The notes beneath the pieces were generated by a model. It searched no databases. It was given only the letters and a program-made list of their open reading frames with translations, and was not told where the DNA came from. The position numbers and the translations under genes were made by a program. A stretch of DNA of 64,000 bases. Origin: Flavobacteriales bacterium. Lineage in GTDB: Bacteria > Bacteroidota > Bacteroidia > Flavobacteriales_E > Vicingaceae. The stretch is from positions 443,001 through 507,000 of the forward strand of contig JACJZD010000001.1 in NCBI GenBank assembly GCA_020635795.1, read 5' to 3'. Shown one piece after another: positions 54,709 to 62,512 of this stretch (its first letter is position 1; every line of letters begins with the position of its first letter).

Positions 54709-55161
54709 ATGGTGTCGAATCAGGTAAACATAAAAAATAAACGAGCGAGTTTTGAGTACGAGTTTTTAGAAACTTTTACCGCTGGTATTCAATTAACGGG
54801 CACCGAAATTAAAAGTATTCGGGCGGGGAAAGCAAGTATAATTGAGGGTTATTGTTTTTTGAAAGATGGCGAACTGTTTATTAAAAACATGTATATTGCT
54901 GAATACGACAAAGGAACTTACAACAATCACGACCCTAAACGTGACCGAAAACTGTTGTTAAACAGAAGTGAATTGGATAAGCTTTCAAAAAAAAAGAAAG
55001 ATGTTGGGTTAACGATTATTCCATTAAAAGTGTTTATCAGTAAAAATGGTTTTGCAAAAATGGATATTGCTTTAGCAAAAGGTAAAAAACTGCACGATAA
55101 ACGTGAAGATTTAAAAGGGAAAGATGCCCAACGAGAAATGGACAGAGCTATGAAGCACTAG
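54709..55161 (+). CDS. smpB: SsrA-binding protein SmpB
   Basis: SmpB delivers tmRNA to stalled ribosomes for trans-translation. The 150-residue protein has the family motifs NKRASFEYEFLETFTAGIQLTGTEIKS, KNMYIAEYDKGT, HDPKRDRKLLLNRSEL and the basic C-terminal tail with KGKKLHDKREDLKGKD. ATG start 21 bp after the ZIP gene. The matching tmRNA (ssrA) gene is not visible here. The 3' end overlaps the convergent small gene by 4 bp. Confidence 0.95.
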   Translation: MVSNQVNIKNKRASFEYEFLETFTAGIQLTGTEIKSIRAGKASIIEGYCFLKDGELFIKNMYIAEYDKGTYNNHDPKRDRKLLLNRSELDKLSKKKKDVGLTIIPLKVFISKNGFAKMDIALAKGKKLHDKREDLKGKDAQREMDRAMKH

Positions 55162-55469
55162 TCTTCGGTATAAACACTTTTAATTTCCAAACCCAAAGCT
55201 TCCGAAGCTTTTTTAATAAGTTCGTTAATCCATTTATCCCAAACAACATCTGGTAAGCAAGCCTCGACCAATAAACCTGTAAAAGTTATGGTAGCTTTAA
55301 TGTAAACTTCATCAGTTTCCTTTCCAAGCCAAAAAAAAGCACCTGTTTTTTCAACGCCAATCCAGCCAGGCATTAATTCAAATGCCCCAACAAGATCTTT
55401 CCAATCTTCTTCGTGCATATCATACCTGATGTTTAAAGTAATTTCTTGGTCGTTTATTTCTAAATTCAT
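55158..55469 (-). CDS. Small protein of unknown function
   Basis: This 103-residue acidic protein has alternating strands and a C-terminal amphipathic helix (WDKWINELIKKASEALG). It contains MHEEDWKDLVGAFELMPGWIG and a YIKATITFTGLLVEA segment. No signal peptide and no family I recognise. Convergent with smpB by 4 bp. Confidence 0.6.
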   Translation of the reverse strand: MNLEINDQEITLNIRYDMHEEDWKDLVGAFELMPGWIGVEKTGAFFWLGKETDEVYIKATITFTGLLVEACLPDVVWDKWINELIKKASEALGLEIKSVYTED

Positions 55470-55625
55470 ACTATAATATTAAACAATCATGAATTACAGG
55501 TATCTATATGAAAAATCATCATTTAATATAATAAACTCAAAGTGGGTAATTTTTGAACGAGATTATATAAATTATAGAAACGGATAAAAAAGTAAGATTT
55601 AAGAAAAAAAAAATGGAATTTACTT

Positions 55626-55829
55626 TTATAATATACCTCCTGAGTTTTGATCAGCTTGGTGACCATCTCCAAATGTGCGTGTTGTAGCAAGGTTTTGATT
55701 AGTTTCATGTCCATCTCCAAATGTTCTATCAGTAGCACTTCCTCCAATTATTTTTGATGCTTCTTTTTCATTTAGAATTTCAATTTTAGAATTGATTTTT
55801 GTATTATCTTTTTTAAATATTTTAAACAT
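55626..55829 (-). CDS. GG-leader peptide with duplicated core, candidate RiPP precursor
   Basis: The 67-residue peptide has a leader ending in LNEKEASKIIGG (Gly29-Gly30), the double-glycine cleavage type recognised by C39-peptidase ABC transporters and found in the GG-Bacteroidales natural-product precursor family. The 37-residue core has two near-identical 14-residue units, TDRTFGDGHETNQN and TTRTFGDGHQADQN. It has no Cys, so it cannot form lanthionine or thioether bridges. The repeats differ at the DNA level by synonymous as well as amino-acid changes, indicating an old duplication retained by selection. No modification enzyme or exporter gene is adjacent. A TACTTTTG -7 box lies 29 bp upstream. 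Confidence 0.6.
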   Translation of the reverse strand: MFKIFKKDNTKINSKIEILNEKEASKIIGGSATDRTFGDGHETNQNLATTRTFGDGHQADQNSGGIL

Positions 55830-55858
55830 TTTTTTAAATTTAAAGTGGTTAAGATTTT

Positions 55859-55866
55859 CAAAAGTA
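55859..55866 (-). promoter_or_regulatory. -7 promoter box of the GG-leader peptide
   Basis: On the minus strand this reads TACTTTTG, a full TAnnTTTG match, 29 bp upstream of the peptide's ATG. A clear -33 element is not seen. Confidence 0.45.
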
Positions 55867-55909
55867 TGAATTTTATTAGAAGTGAAAGGATTTTTTAATT
55901 AAAGGAATA

Positions 55910-56053
55910 TTATTCTCTCAGAGAGAGTTTTTTATCCATCTTAGTGTTAAGGCTATCTAAAAAAATACCATTAGGCATTTGTGAAAAACAATTTTCATTT
56001 CCAGATAAAAAATAAAACAGTATGATTAGAAAGATTTGGATTAGTTTTTTCAT
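55910..56053 (-). CDS. Small signal-peptide-bearing ORF coupled to a SpoIIE gene
   Basis: This 47-codon ORF begins with an ATG that overlaps the stop of the upstream TPR-SpoIIE gene (ATGA at 56050-56053). It encodes a typical secretion signal (KKLIQIFLIILFYFLSG, then Cys22 and FSQ) and only ~20 mature residues before TAA. It may be a tiny exported peptide or the 5' remnant of a lost gene of the same TPR-SpoIIE family, whose members start with a similar signal peptide and then acidic residues. Not strongly supported as a functional gene. Confidence 0.4.
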   Translation of the reverse strand: MKKLIQIFLIILFYFLSGNENCFSQMPNGIFLDSLNTKMDKKLSLRE

Positions 56054-58002
56054 ATCTTTACTCCAATTACACAAACATCATCCACTTGTTCGTAATTCCC
56101 TTTCCATTCGGTAAAGTGTTTGTTTAAAAAAACACTTTGCTCTTGCATAGGATAACGACTAATAGTCAAAAGCAATTCTTTAAATGGTTTGTACATAAAT
56201 TTTTTACCCTTTGAACCACCAAACTGGTCGGCAAAGCCGTCGGTAAACAAATAAATGGTGTCATTTTTTTGTAGTTGTAGTTGGTGTGAGGTAAAAGGCT
56301 TTTTCTTAAAATAATTTCCAATGGGTTGACGGTCACCTTTAATTTCTATCAGCTCATTATTTCTAATGAGGTAAAGTGAATTATTAGCACCAGCATATTC
56401 TAACTGTAATGTTTTGGGATTAAAATTACAGAGCGTAATATCCATTCCATCTCTAACTTCGTTCACGCTTTTTTCAAATGTTTCTTCCACCAATAAAGAT
56501 ACCTTGTCGAGTATTGCAGCAGGTTTTGTAAGATTAAATTCACGAACAGCTCTGTTTAAGGCATTGTTACAAACCACACTAACCATAGCTCCAGGAACGC
56601 CATGTCCGGTACAATCGGCAGCGGCGAATAGAATTTGTTGTGGGAGTTGGGTGGTGAGAGGTGAGTTTTCACTACTCACCATACTTAATTCTTCATTATT
56701 TATTTTTTCCAACCAATAAAAATCTCCTGCAACAATATCTTTTGGAAGATAAAAAATAAAGCTTTGTGGTAAATAACTTTCAAAAGCTGATTCAGGAGGT
56801 AAAATGGCATTTTGAATACGTTTTGCATAAGTAATGCTAGAGGTAATCTCCTTGTTTTTTTCTTCAACAATGGTTTTCTGAAGTTTTATCTCGCTATTTA
56901 ATTTTTTAACTCGAAAAAATATAACAAACACAAATATGACAAGAAGTACACAGATGATAATTACGAACAGTAATGTAGTAATTTTTGATTTTGCCTCAAC
57001 ATTAATTAATTGTTCTTTTTTTAGCGATAAATCTTTTTCGGCAATTAACTTTTCTTTTTCGGTTAATTGTATTTGCGATTCGTATTCGTTTATTTTATTA
57101 ATCTTTTCTAAATTGAATATTTCGTTTTTTATTTCGTCGTTAATTTTTTTTGTTAAAAATGCATTTTTGTAATCACCTTTTTGTTCATACATAATGATCA
57201 ATTGATCGTAAGCTTCGTTGAGCTCAAATATTAGGTGGTGTTTTTTCGATAGGGCTATACTTTGATTTAAAAATCGTTCGGCTGAGGTGTATTCTTTCAA
57301 ATTAATATAAGCCTCGGCAATTAACATTAAAATAGTTGCCCTACTATCTGTCATGTTTTCTTCTTCGGCAAGTTTTAATGCTTTTTGGTAATTGATTATG
57401 GCATTAATATTTTTGTTGGTTTTCGAGTAGTAGTTACCAAAATTTTGGTAGAGGTAATACTTGCTGTTGTTGGTCATTTTAGTTTCGTAACCAAACAATT
57501 TGTTTAGAGTTACATAGGCAGAATCAAATAGGTTGAAACTGTTGTATGCGTGAGATAGGTTTGTTAAAACTCTTATTTGTCCATCAATATTATCTGCTTT
57601 TACATAGTAATTGTATGCGATATTCGCATACTTTATAGCATTTTCTACATCATTTATTTTTGTTCCAATTACACTTCGTAAAGAGCTGCAATAGCCAAGT
57701 TCGTTAAAGTTGTTTGTTTTTTCGTAATAGGGAATTACTGTTTGTAATATTTCAATGGCCTCATCAAATCGCGCTTTTAGGATGAGGTATTTAAGAATAT
57801 TTGTTTTGACTTTGTATATCTTGTCTTTATCGGCATTTTCTGCAACCAATTTTTTTTCTAATTGAGTGTATAAATAGAACGAAGAATCAGGATTGGAGTT
57901 ATAAACCAAGTCGGCTTGTTTTATTTCGGTTTCAAAATCGGTCGCCCAACATTGAAAAGAAATAGTAAGAACTAATAATGTGAAAATATTTTTTAAACCC
58001 AT
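56050..58002 (-). CDS. TPR-containing SpoIIE-type PP2C phosphatase (copy 1)
   Basis: The 650-residue protein has a signal peptide (~1-20), a TPR array (~35-290), a coiled coil, one TM helix (LLFVIIICVLLVIFVFVIFF, ~345-365), a second short coiled coil, and a cytoplasmic SpoIIE/PP2C domain (~395-650). Phosphatase motifs are AGDFYWLEK, FAAADCTGHGVPGA, RDGMDIT, FTDGFADQFGG and VDDVCVIG, with the metal-binding Asp residues in place. It should dephosphorylate a partner protein in response to signals sensed outside; SiaC-like or STAS proteins are typical targets. A palindrome of 28 bp is inserted between the GDFYW and AADCTGHG motifs. Its 3' 122 bp is nearly identical to copy 2. Confidence 0.85.
   Translation of the reverse strand: MGLKNIFTLLVLTISFQCWATDFETEIKQADLVYNSNPDSSFYLYTQLEKKLVAENADKDKIYKVKTNILKYLILKARFDEAIEILQTVIPYYEKTNNFNELGYCSSLRSVIGTKINDVENAIKYANIAYNYYVKADNIDGQIRVLTNLSHAYNSFNLFDSAYVTLNKLFGYETKMTNNSKYYLYQNFGNYYSKTNKNINAIINYQKALKLAEEENMTDSRATILMLIAEAYINLKEYTSAERFLNQSIALSKKHHLIFELNEAYDQLIIMYEQKGDYKNAFLTKKINDEIKNEIFNLEKINKINEYESQIQLTEKEKLIAEKDLSLKKEQLINVEAKSKITTLLFVIIICVLLVIFVFVIFFRVKKLNSEIKLQKTIVEEKNKEITSSITYAKRIQNAILPPESAFESYLPQSFIFYLPKDIVAGDFYWLEKINNEELSMVSSENSPLTTQLPQQILFAAADCTGHGVPGAMVSVVCNNALNRAVREFNLTKPAAILDKVSLLVEETFEKSVNEVRDGMDITLCNFNPKTLQLEYAGANNSLYLIRNNELIEIKGDRQPIGNYFKKKPFTSHQLQLQKNDTIYLFTDGFADQFGGSKGKKFMYKPFKELLLTISRYPMQEQSVFLNKHFTEWKGNYEQVDDVCVIGVKI
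56653..56680. repeat. Palindromic insertion inside SpoIIE copy 1
   Basis: GGTGAG (56653-56658) pairs with CTCACC (56675-56680), with an inner GTGA/TCAC stem and a TTTT-containing loop. It encodes the NSPLTTQLP part of an extra linker between the GDFYW and AADCTGHG motifs. It lies in frame, at the same gene position as a different repeat in copy 2, and copy 3 lacks any insert there. Confidence 0.45.
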
Positions 58003-58030
58003 TTTAAATTTTTACGCCAATAATACCCTA

Positions 58031-58075
58031 CGACAATACTTCGACGGGTTCAGTATGACATTGCTCAGGATGAAC
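58031..58075. repeat. Interspersed repeat fragment between two SpoIIE genes
   Basis: The intergenic stretch carries CTTCGACGGGTTCAGTATGA and GCTCAGGATGAAC segments of a widely seen dispersed repeat type (TTCGACGGGTTCAG/ GTCATACTGAAC-like). It is the only notable content between 58003 and 58091 and may be a REP or MITE remnant. Confidence 0.45.
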
Positions 58076-58091
58076 TTTACATCGTTTTCGT

Positions 58092-60176
58092 TCATATCTT
58101 CACTCCTATAATGCAAACATCATCCACTTGTTCGTAATCCCCTTTCCATTCGGTAAAGTGTTTGTTTAAAAAAACACTTTGCTCTTGCATAGGATAACGA
58201 CTAATGGTCAAAAGTAATTCTTTAAAGGGTTTGTATTTTAATTTTTTTCCATTTTCTCCTCCAAATTGATCGGCATATCCATCAGTAAACAAATAAAGAA
58301 TGTCATTTTTTTGTAGTTGTATAGTATGATGTGTAAAGGGGGTTTGTTTATAATGTAATCCCACTGGCTCACGGTGAGCAGGGTATTCAAACATTTCCTG
58401 ATTTCGTACAATATAGAGTGCATTATTAGCTCCTGCAAACTGTAATTCTAGTGTAGATTTATTTAGTGAGCACAAGGCGATATCCATTCCATCTCTTACA
58501 TTATCTTCGTTTTTTGAAAACTGGTTGATGATGATTTCACGAGCACGATTTAAAATTTCGGCTGGATTTACGGTATTTAATTCTTTTAAACTTCTATTTA
58601 ACGCATTACTACAAACCACACTTACCAATGCACCTGGGACACCATGACCAGTACAATCTGCGGCAGCGAACAAAACAATCCCATCCCCAGCCCTTCCCGA
58701 AGGGAAGGGAGACTCTCCTCCTTTGGAGGAGACGGAAGAGGAGGACTCCATCCAATAAAAATCACCAGCTACAATGTCTTTGGGTTTGTAAAAAATAAAC
58801 GAATTGGGTAGGTGACTTTCAAAATTGGTTTTTGAAGGCAAAATAGCTGTTTGAATTCGTTTTGCGTAGTTAATGGAATCGGTAATTTCTTTGTTTTTTT
58901 CTTCAACTAATATTTTTTGTAATTCAACTTGGCTTTTTTGTTCCGAAATAATTTTAGCTTGTTTAATACTTACTTTATAGCGGTTAAAAATAAAAACCGA
59001 CAATAAAATAAAAATGGCTAAACCACCAAACAACATCATCTGTTGAGTTTTACCTTGCTCTATTTCTATGTTTTTAACGGCAATTTCAGCTTTTTTGGTT
59101 TCTTCAAATTGAATACTATCTGCTATTAGTTTTCTGTCATAATCCAACTGAATTCGTTGTTCAATAATTGCTTTTTGGTTGTCTTCGGTATTAATACTAT
59201 CGCGTAAATACACAAACTGTTCGTAATAATCAAGTGCTTTGGTTTGCTTGTTTCCTTTTTTATAGATTTCGTACAAATTTTTGAGTGCTTTTAAAACACC
59301 ACTAGCACTTTCGCCATCTTTAGATTTTTGTAAAGCAAGTAGCCCATATATTTCAGCATTATTCAAGTCTTTTTTTAACCCGTAAACCATGCTAATTTTT
59401 AATAAGGAATTAGATTGCTGTTTAAGGTCGCCACTTTGTATGCATAAATCGTAGGTTTCCTGGTAACTTTTTAAAGCCAAATCGAGCATATTAAGGTTTC
59501 GATAAACACTTCCGATGTTGTTTAAACTTATGGTTAAACCATAAATATCGTTAACCTCTTTGTGCATTACTTTGGCTTTAATAAAACATTCTAACGCTTC
59601 ATTAAAATTACCATTGGTGTAATGTATTGCTCCTATGTTACCAATGGTGTAAGCTTTTCCTTTTCTGTCGTCGCATAAATCGGCATATTTTAAACTTTCG
59701 GTATAGAGGTTGATGGCCTCTTCAAATTCTCCTTGCAGTTTCATTAGTTTTCCAATGTTGTTTAACACTGTTGAAACCCCTAAATAATGGTTTACACTTT
59801 TGTAAAATTCTAATCCTCTGTTATTAAATTCTAACGATTTTTTTAAATCGCCTTTATCTTCATACACCGCCGCCATATTCGTATAGGCGGTACCTTTGTT
59901 TACAATAAAAATTTCACGTTCTCGCTCACTCAGTTTTTTCTTTAATTTTTCGTCAATAAACTTTAATGCTTGTTCACATAAGGTTATTAATGTATCAGGG
60001 TTTGTTCGGTAATAAATTTCCGATAACATTAACAACGATTGAATTTTAATGGTATCTTGTTTAGTTGTGGTGTATATTTTTGTTAACGAGTCGGCATAAG
60101 GATTTTGCTCCTCTTGTGCTAGAGCAGGAAAAATAAAAAATAAAAAAATAAGTAAAAAAGATAAGTTTTTTAACAT
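58092..60176 (-). CDS. TPR-containing SpoIIE-type PP2C phosphatase (copy 2)
   Basis: From the ATG at 60176 the protein is 694 residues, with signal peptide LKNLSFLLIFLFFIFPALAQ, a TPR array (~30-340; GDLKKSLEFNNRGLEFYKS, GNFNEALECFIKAKV), a TM helix (~382-402), a coiled coil and a SpoIIE domain. Catalytic motifs are AGDFYWMES, FAAADCTGHGVPGA, RDGMDIA, FTDGYADQFGG and VDDVCIIG. A GC-rich repeat at 58681-58750 is inserted in frame between the first two motifs and adds about 22 residues (SKGGESPFPSGRAGDG). The longer frame to 60242 is rejected because it adds a non-signal stretch before the true signal peptide. Same strand as copy 1. Confidence 0.85.
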   Translation of the reverse strand: MLKNLSFLLIFLFFIFPALAQEEQNPYADSLTKIYTTTKQDTIKIQSLLMLSEIYYRTNPDTLITLCEQALKFIDEKLKKKLSEREREIFIVNKGTAYTNMAAVYEDKGDLKKSLEFNNRGLEFYKSVNHYLGVSTVLNNIGKLMKLQGEFEEAINLYTESLKYADLCDDRKGKAYTIGNIGAIHYTNGNFNEALECFIKAKVMHKEVNDIYGLTISLNNIGSVYRNLNMLDLALKSYQETYDLCIQSGDLKQQSNSLLKISMVYGLKKDLNNAEIYGLLALQKSKDGESASGVLKALKNLYEIYKKGNKQTKALDYYEQFVYLRDSINTEDNQKAIIEQRIQLDYDRKLIADSIQFEETKKAEIAVKNIEIEQGKTQQMMLFGGLAIFILLSVFIFNRYKVSIKQAKIISEQKSQVELQKILVEEKNKEITDSINYAKRIQTAILPSKTNFESHLPNSFIFYKPKDIVAGDFYWMESSSSVSSKGGESPFPSGRAGDGIVLFAAADCTGHGVPGALVSVVCSNALNRSLKELNTVNPAEILNRAREIIINQFSKNEDNVRDGMDIALCSLNKSTLELQFAGANNALYIVRNQEMFEYPAHREPVGLHYKQTPFTHHTIQLQKNDILYLFTDGYADQFGGENGKKLKYKPFKELLLTISRYPMQEQSVFLNKHFTEWKGDYEQVDDVCIIGVKI
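58681..58750. repeat. GC-rich palindromic repeat inserted in frame in SpoIIE copy 2
   Basis: Read on the minus strand, it holds a CTCCTCCAAAGGAGGAG palindrome followed by CCCTTCCCTTCGGGAAGGG and GCTGGGGATGGG, the same family as the module at 44663-44693. It is in frame and translated, giving the SPFPSGRAGDG peptide that is characteristic of such repeats inside Bacteroidota genes. The PP2C motifs on both sides remain intact. Confidence 0.65.
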
Positions 60177-60269
60177 TCCTCTAATGTAAAAAAAATCTAA
60201 ATATGTTGCCCAATAATGTGCAAACATTTTTTTAATCATCACATAAATATTTTTTATATTGCATCACTT

Positions 60270-62429
60270 ATGAATAAAAGGTTAAACATATTTTTTTGTC
60301 TGCTCTTTTCTTTCCATGTTGTATTTGCACAGCAATATTCCGAAGACGAACTAGCTGAAATTAATCAGTTTAATGCTCAAATTGCTAATAAAAACAGTGC
60401 TGATTCAACTCTTGCAAAAGCGTATTTAGGATTGGGAGAAATCCTTTATGTAGCTAATATAGACACCTTATTGTCGCTTTGTAACATTACCATAGATATT
60501 TCAAAGAAAAACTTAGCAAGAAAAAACTTATCGGCAATTGAGAAAAAACTTTTTTTAGGAACTCTTTCCGACGCGTTAAATAATGTTGGCTATGTGTATA
60601 AAACCAAAGGAAATATCAAATTAGCTTTAGAAAACTATCACAAATCGCTAAAAATCCATCAGGAAATTGGTGATAAGCCAGGTATAGCTACATCATTAAA
60701 CAATATTGGCTTTGTTTACAGAAGTCAAGGCAATGTTTATTTAGCGTTAGATTACTATCAAAAATCATTAAATATTCAGGAAGAGTTGGGAGATAAAGAG
60801 GGGATGGCTTCGTTGTACAACAATATTGGTATTATCTATTACGATCAGATGGATTATGATAATGCATTGATTTACTACCAAAAATCATTGAAAAATGATA
60901 TGGAAGTAAATTATGAGCGAGGAATTGCCAATACTTATAATAACATAGGGTTGATTTATTTCAAAAAAGGCAATTTAAAAGAAGCCATGAATTATTACAA
61001 TAGGTCGTTAAACATTAAAGAAAAACTAAGCGATAAAATTGGGGTAGCCATAAGTTATAATCATATTGGTGAATTGTACGAAAGTCAAGATAGTTTGCAA
61101 CAAGCTACTGATTATTATTATAAATCGCTTAAAATATTGGAAGAACAAGGCGATAAAAGATGGACGAGTTATGTTTTGAAAGATTTGTCGGATATAATGA
61201 TGAAAATTGGCGACATTAAATTGGCTGAAGAGTATGCTCATAGAAGTTTTAAACTTTCGAAAGAACTTGGATTCCCTGCAAATATTAGCCACTCTGCTCA
61301 AACCTTGAGTAAAATAAATAAACTAAAAGGAAATTATAAGGAAGCATTAGAGCTTTTTGAACTTCATACCATGATGAAAGATAGCTTGTTAAATGATGAT
61401 ATTATTGGAAAAACAAAAAATCAGCAGTTAAAATATGAGTTTGAAAAAAGCCAAGCAATTAAAGATGCAGAGCATAAAAAAGATTTAGAAATTTCTGCTG
61501 AAAAGGAGCAAAAACAAAAAATGATTTCTTACGGAATTGCTTTGGTATTGCTTATCGTAATATCAATGTTAGGTATTATTTTTAATCGATTAAAAGTTAC
61601 CAAAAAACAGAAACAAGTAATTGAAGAGAAAAAATTAGAAGTAGAACTTGCCAAAACTCAACTTGAGGTTAAAAATAAAGAGGTGATGGATTCGATTAAT
61701 TACGCCAAACGAATTCAAGATGCGTTGCTAAAATCGGAAGAACACGAAAGCAAACATTTGCCTCCACACTTCATTTTCTTTAAGCCCAAAGATATTGTAA
61801 GTGGCGATTTTTATTGGGCTTTAGAAAAAGATAATCATTTATACTTGGCTGTTGCCGATTGTACTGGTCACGGAGTTCCTGGTGCATTTTTAACCATGTT
61901 AGGCAATTCCTTTTTAAACGAAATAAATGCGGTAGATGTACTGTTAAAACCCGCTGAAATACTAAATCTTTTACGAAAAAAAGTAATTGTTGAGCTTAAT
62001 CAAACGGGTAAAGAAGGAGAAACCACAGATGGTATGGATATTTCGCTTATTCGATTAAACTTACGAACTAAAGAACTGCAATGGGCAGGAGCCAACAATC
62101 CGCTTTACATCATTAAAAACGATAATTTAGTTGAGATTAAACCCGATAAACAACCCATTGGTTACAATTACAAAATGACCGATTTTACCAACCACGAAGT
62201 TGAAACCACCGAAGGAGATTACATTTTTATTTTTACCGATGGCTTTGCCGACCAGTTTGGCGGTCCGAAAGGCAAAAAGTACAAGTATAATACTTTAAAA
62301 GAAAAATTGTTAAGCGTTTATACAAAACCTTTGCACGAGCAAAAACAATTGTTTGCGAATGAATTTGAGCAATGGAAAGGGAATCTGCAACAAGTGGATG
62401 ATGTGTGTATTATTGGGCTGAGAATATAA
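60270..62429 (+). CDS. TPR-containing SpoIIE-type PP2C phosphatase (copy 3)
   Basis: From the ATG at 60270 the protein is 719 residues, with signal peptide NKRLNIFFCLLFSFHVVFAQ, a long array of TPR units (~60-360, e.g. GNIKLALENYHKSLKIHQE, GNVYLALDYYQKSLNIQEE), a TM helix (~425-445), a coiled coil and a SpoIIE domain (~490-719) with GDFYWALEK, VADCTGHGVPGAFL, TDGMDIS, FTDGFADQFGG and VDDVCIIG. No insertion sits between the first two phosphatase motifs. It is divergent from copy 2 (93 bp apart). The ATG at 60216 is rejected because it would put 18 residues before the signal peptide. Confidence 0.87.
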   Translation: MNKRLNIFFCLLFSFHVVFAQQYSEDELAEINQFNAQIANKNSADSTLAKAYLGLGEILYVANIDTLLSLCNITIDISKKNLARKNLSAIEKKLFLGTLSDALNNVGYVYKTKGNIKLALENYHKSLKIHQEIGDKPGIATSLNNIGFVYRSQGNVYLALDYYQKSLNIQEELGDKEGMASLYNNIGIIYYDQMDYDNALIYYQKSLKNDMEVNYERGIANTYNNIGLIYFKKGNLKEAMNYYNRSLNIKEKLSDKIGVAISYNHIGELYESQDSLQQATDYYYKSLKILEEQGDKRWTSYVLKDLSDIMMKIGDIKLAEEYAHRSFKLSKELGFPANISHSAQTLSKINKLKGNYKEALELFELHTMMKDSLLNDDIIGKTKNQQLKYEFEKSQAIKDAEHKKDLEISAEKEQKQKMISYGIALVLLIVISMLGIIFNRLKVTKKQKQVIEEKKLEVELAKTQLEVKNKEVMDSINYAKRIQDALLKSEEHESKHLPPHFIFFKPKDIVSGDFYWALEKDNHLYLAVADCTGHGVPGAFLTMLGNSFLNEINAVDVLLKPAEILNLLRKKVIVELNQTGKEGETTDGMDISLIRLNLRTKELQWAGANNPLYIIKNDNLVEIKPDKQPIGYNYKMTDFTNHEVETTEGDYIFIFTDGFADQFGGPKGKKYKYNTLKEKLLSVYTKPLHEQKQLFANEFEQWKGNLQQVDDVCIIGLRI

Positions 62430-62512
62430 TGTTGGAAAAGCATTGTTTATTAGCTTCAAAAATTTTGTATTTTAGCCAAAAATTGAATCGAATAATTTTT
62501 AAAATTGAATTG

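Noticed and set aside
55523..55747. Minus-strand ORF of 74 codons overlapping the GG-leader peptide
   Set aside because: It is another frame of the same DNA. Its Leu/Ile/Lys text comes from the repeat of the peptide gene and has no start context or domain.
60216..60269. Upstream Met start for SpoIIE copy 3, and 60177-60242 for copy 2
   Set aside because: Both would place non-signal residues in front of clear signal peptides and overlap the divergent gene.
62405..62512. Longer start for the exported protein at 62513
   Set aside because: The first 36 codons overlap the end of the SpoIIE gene in another frame and precede the signal peptide.
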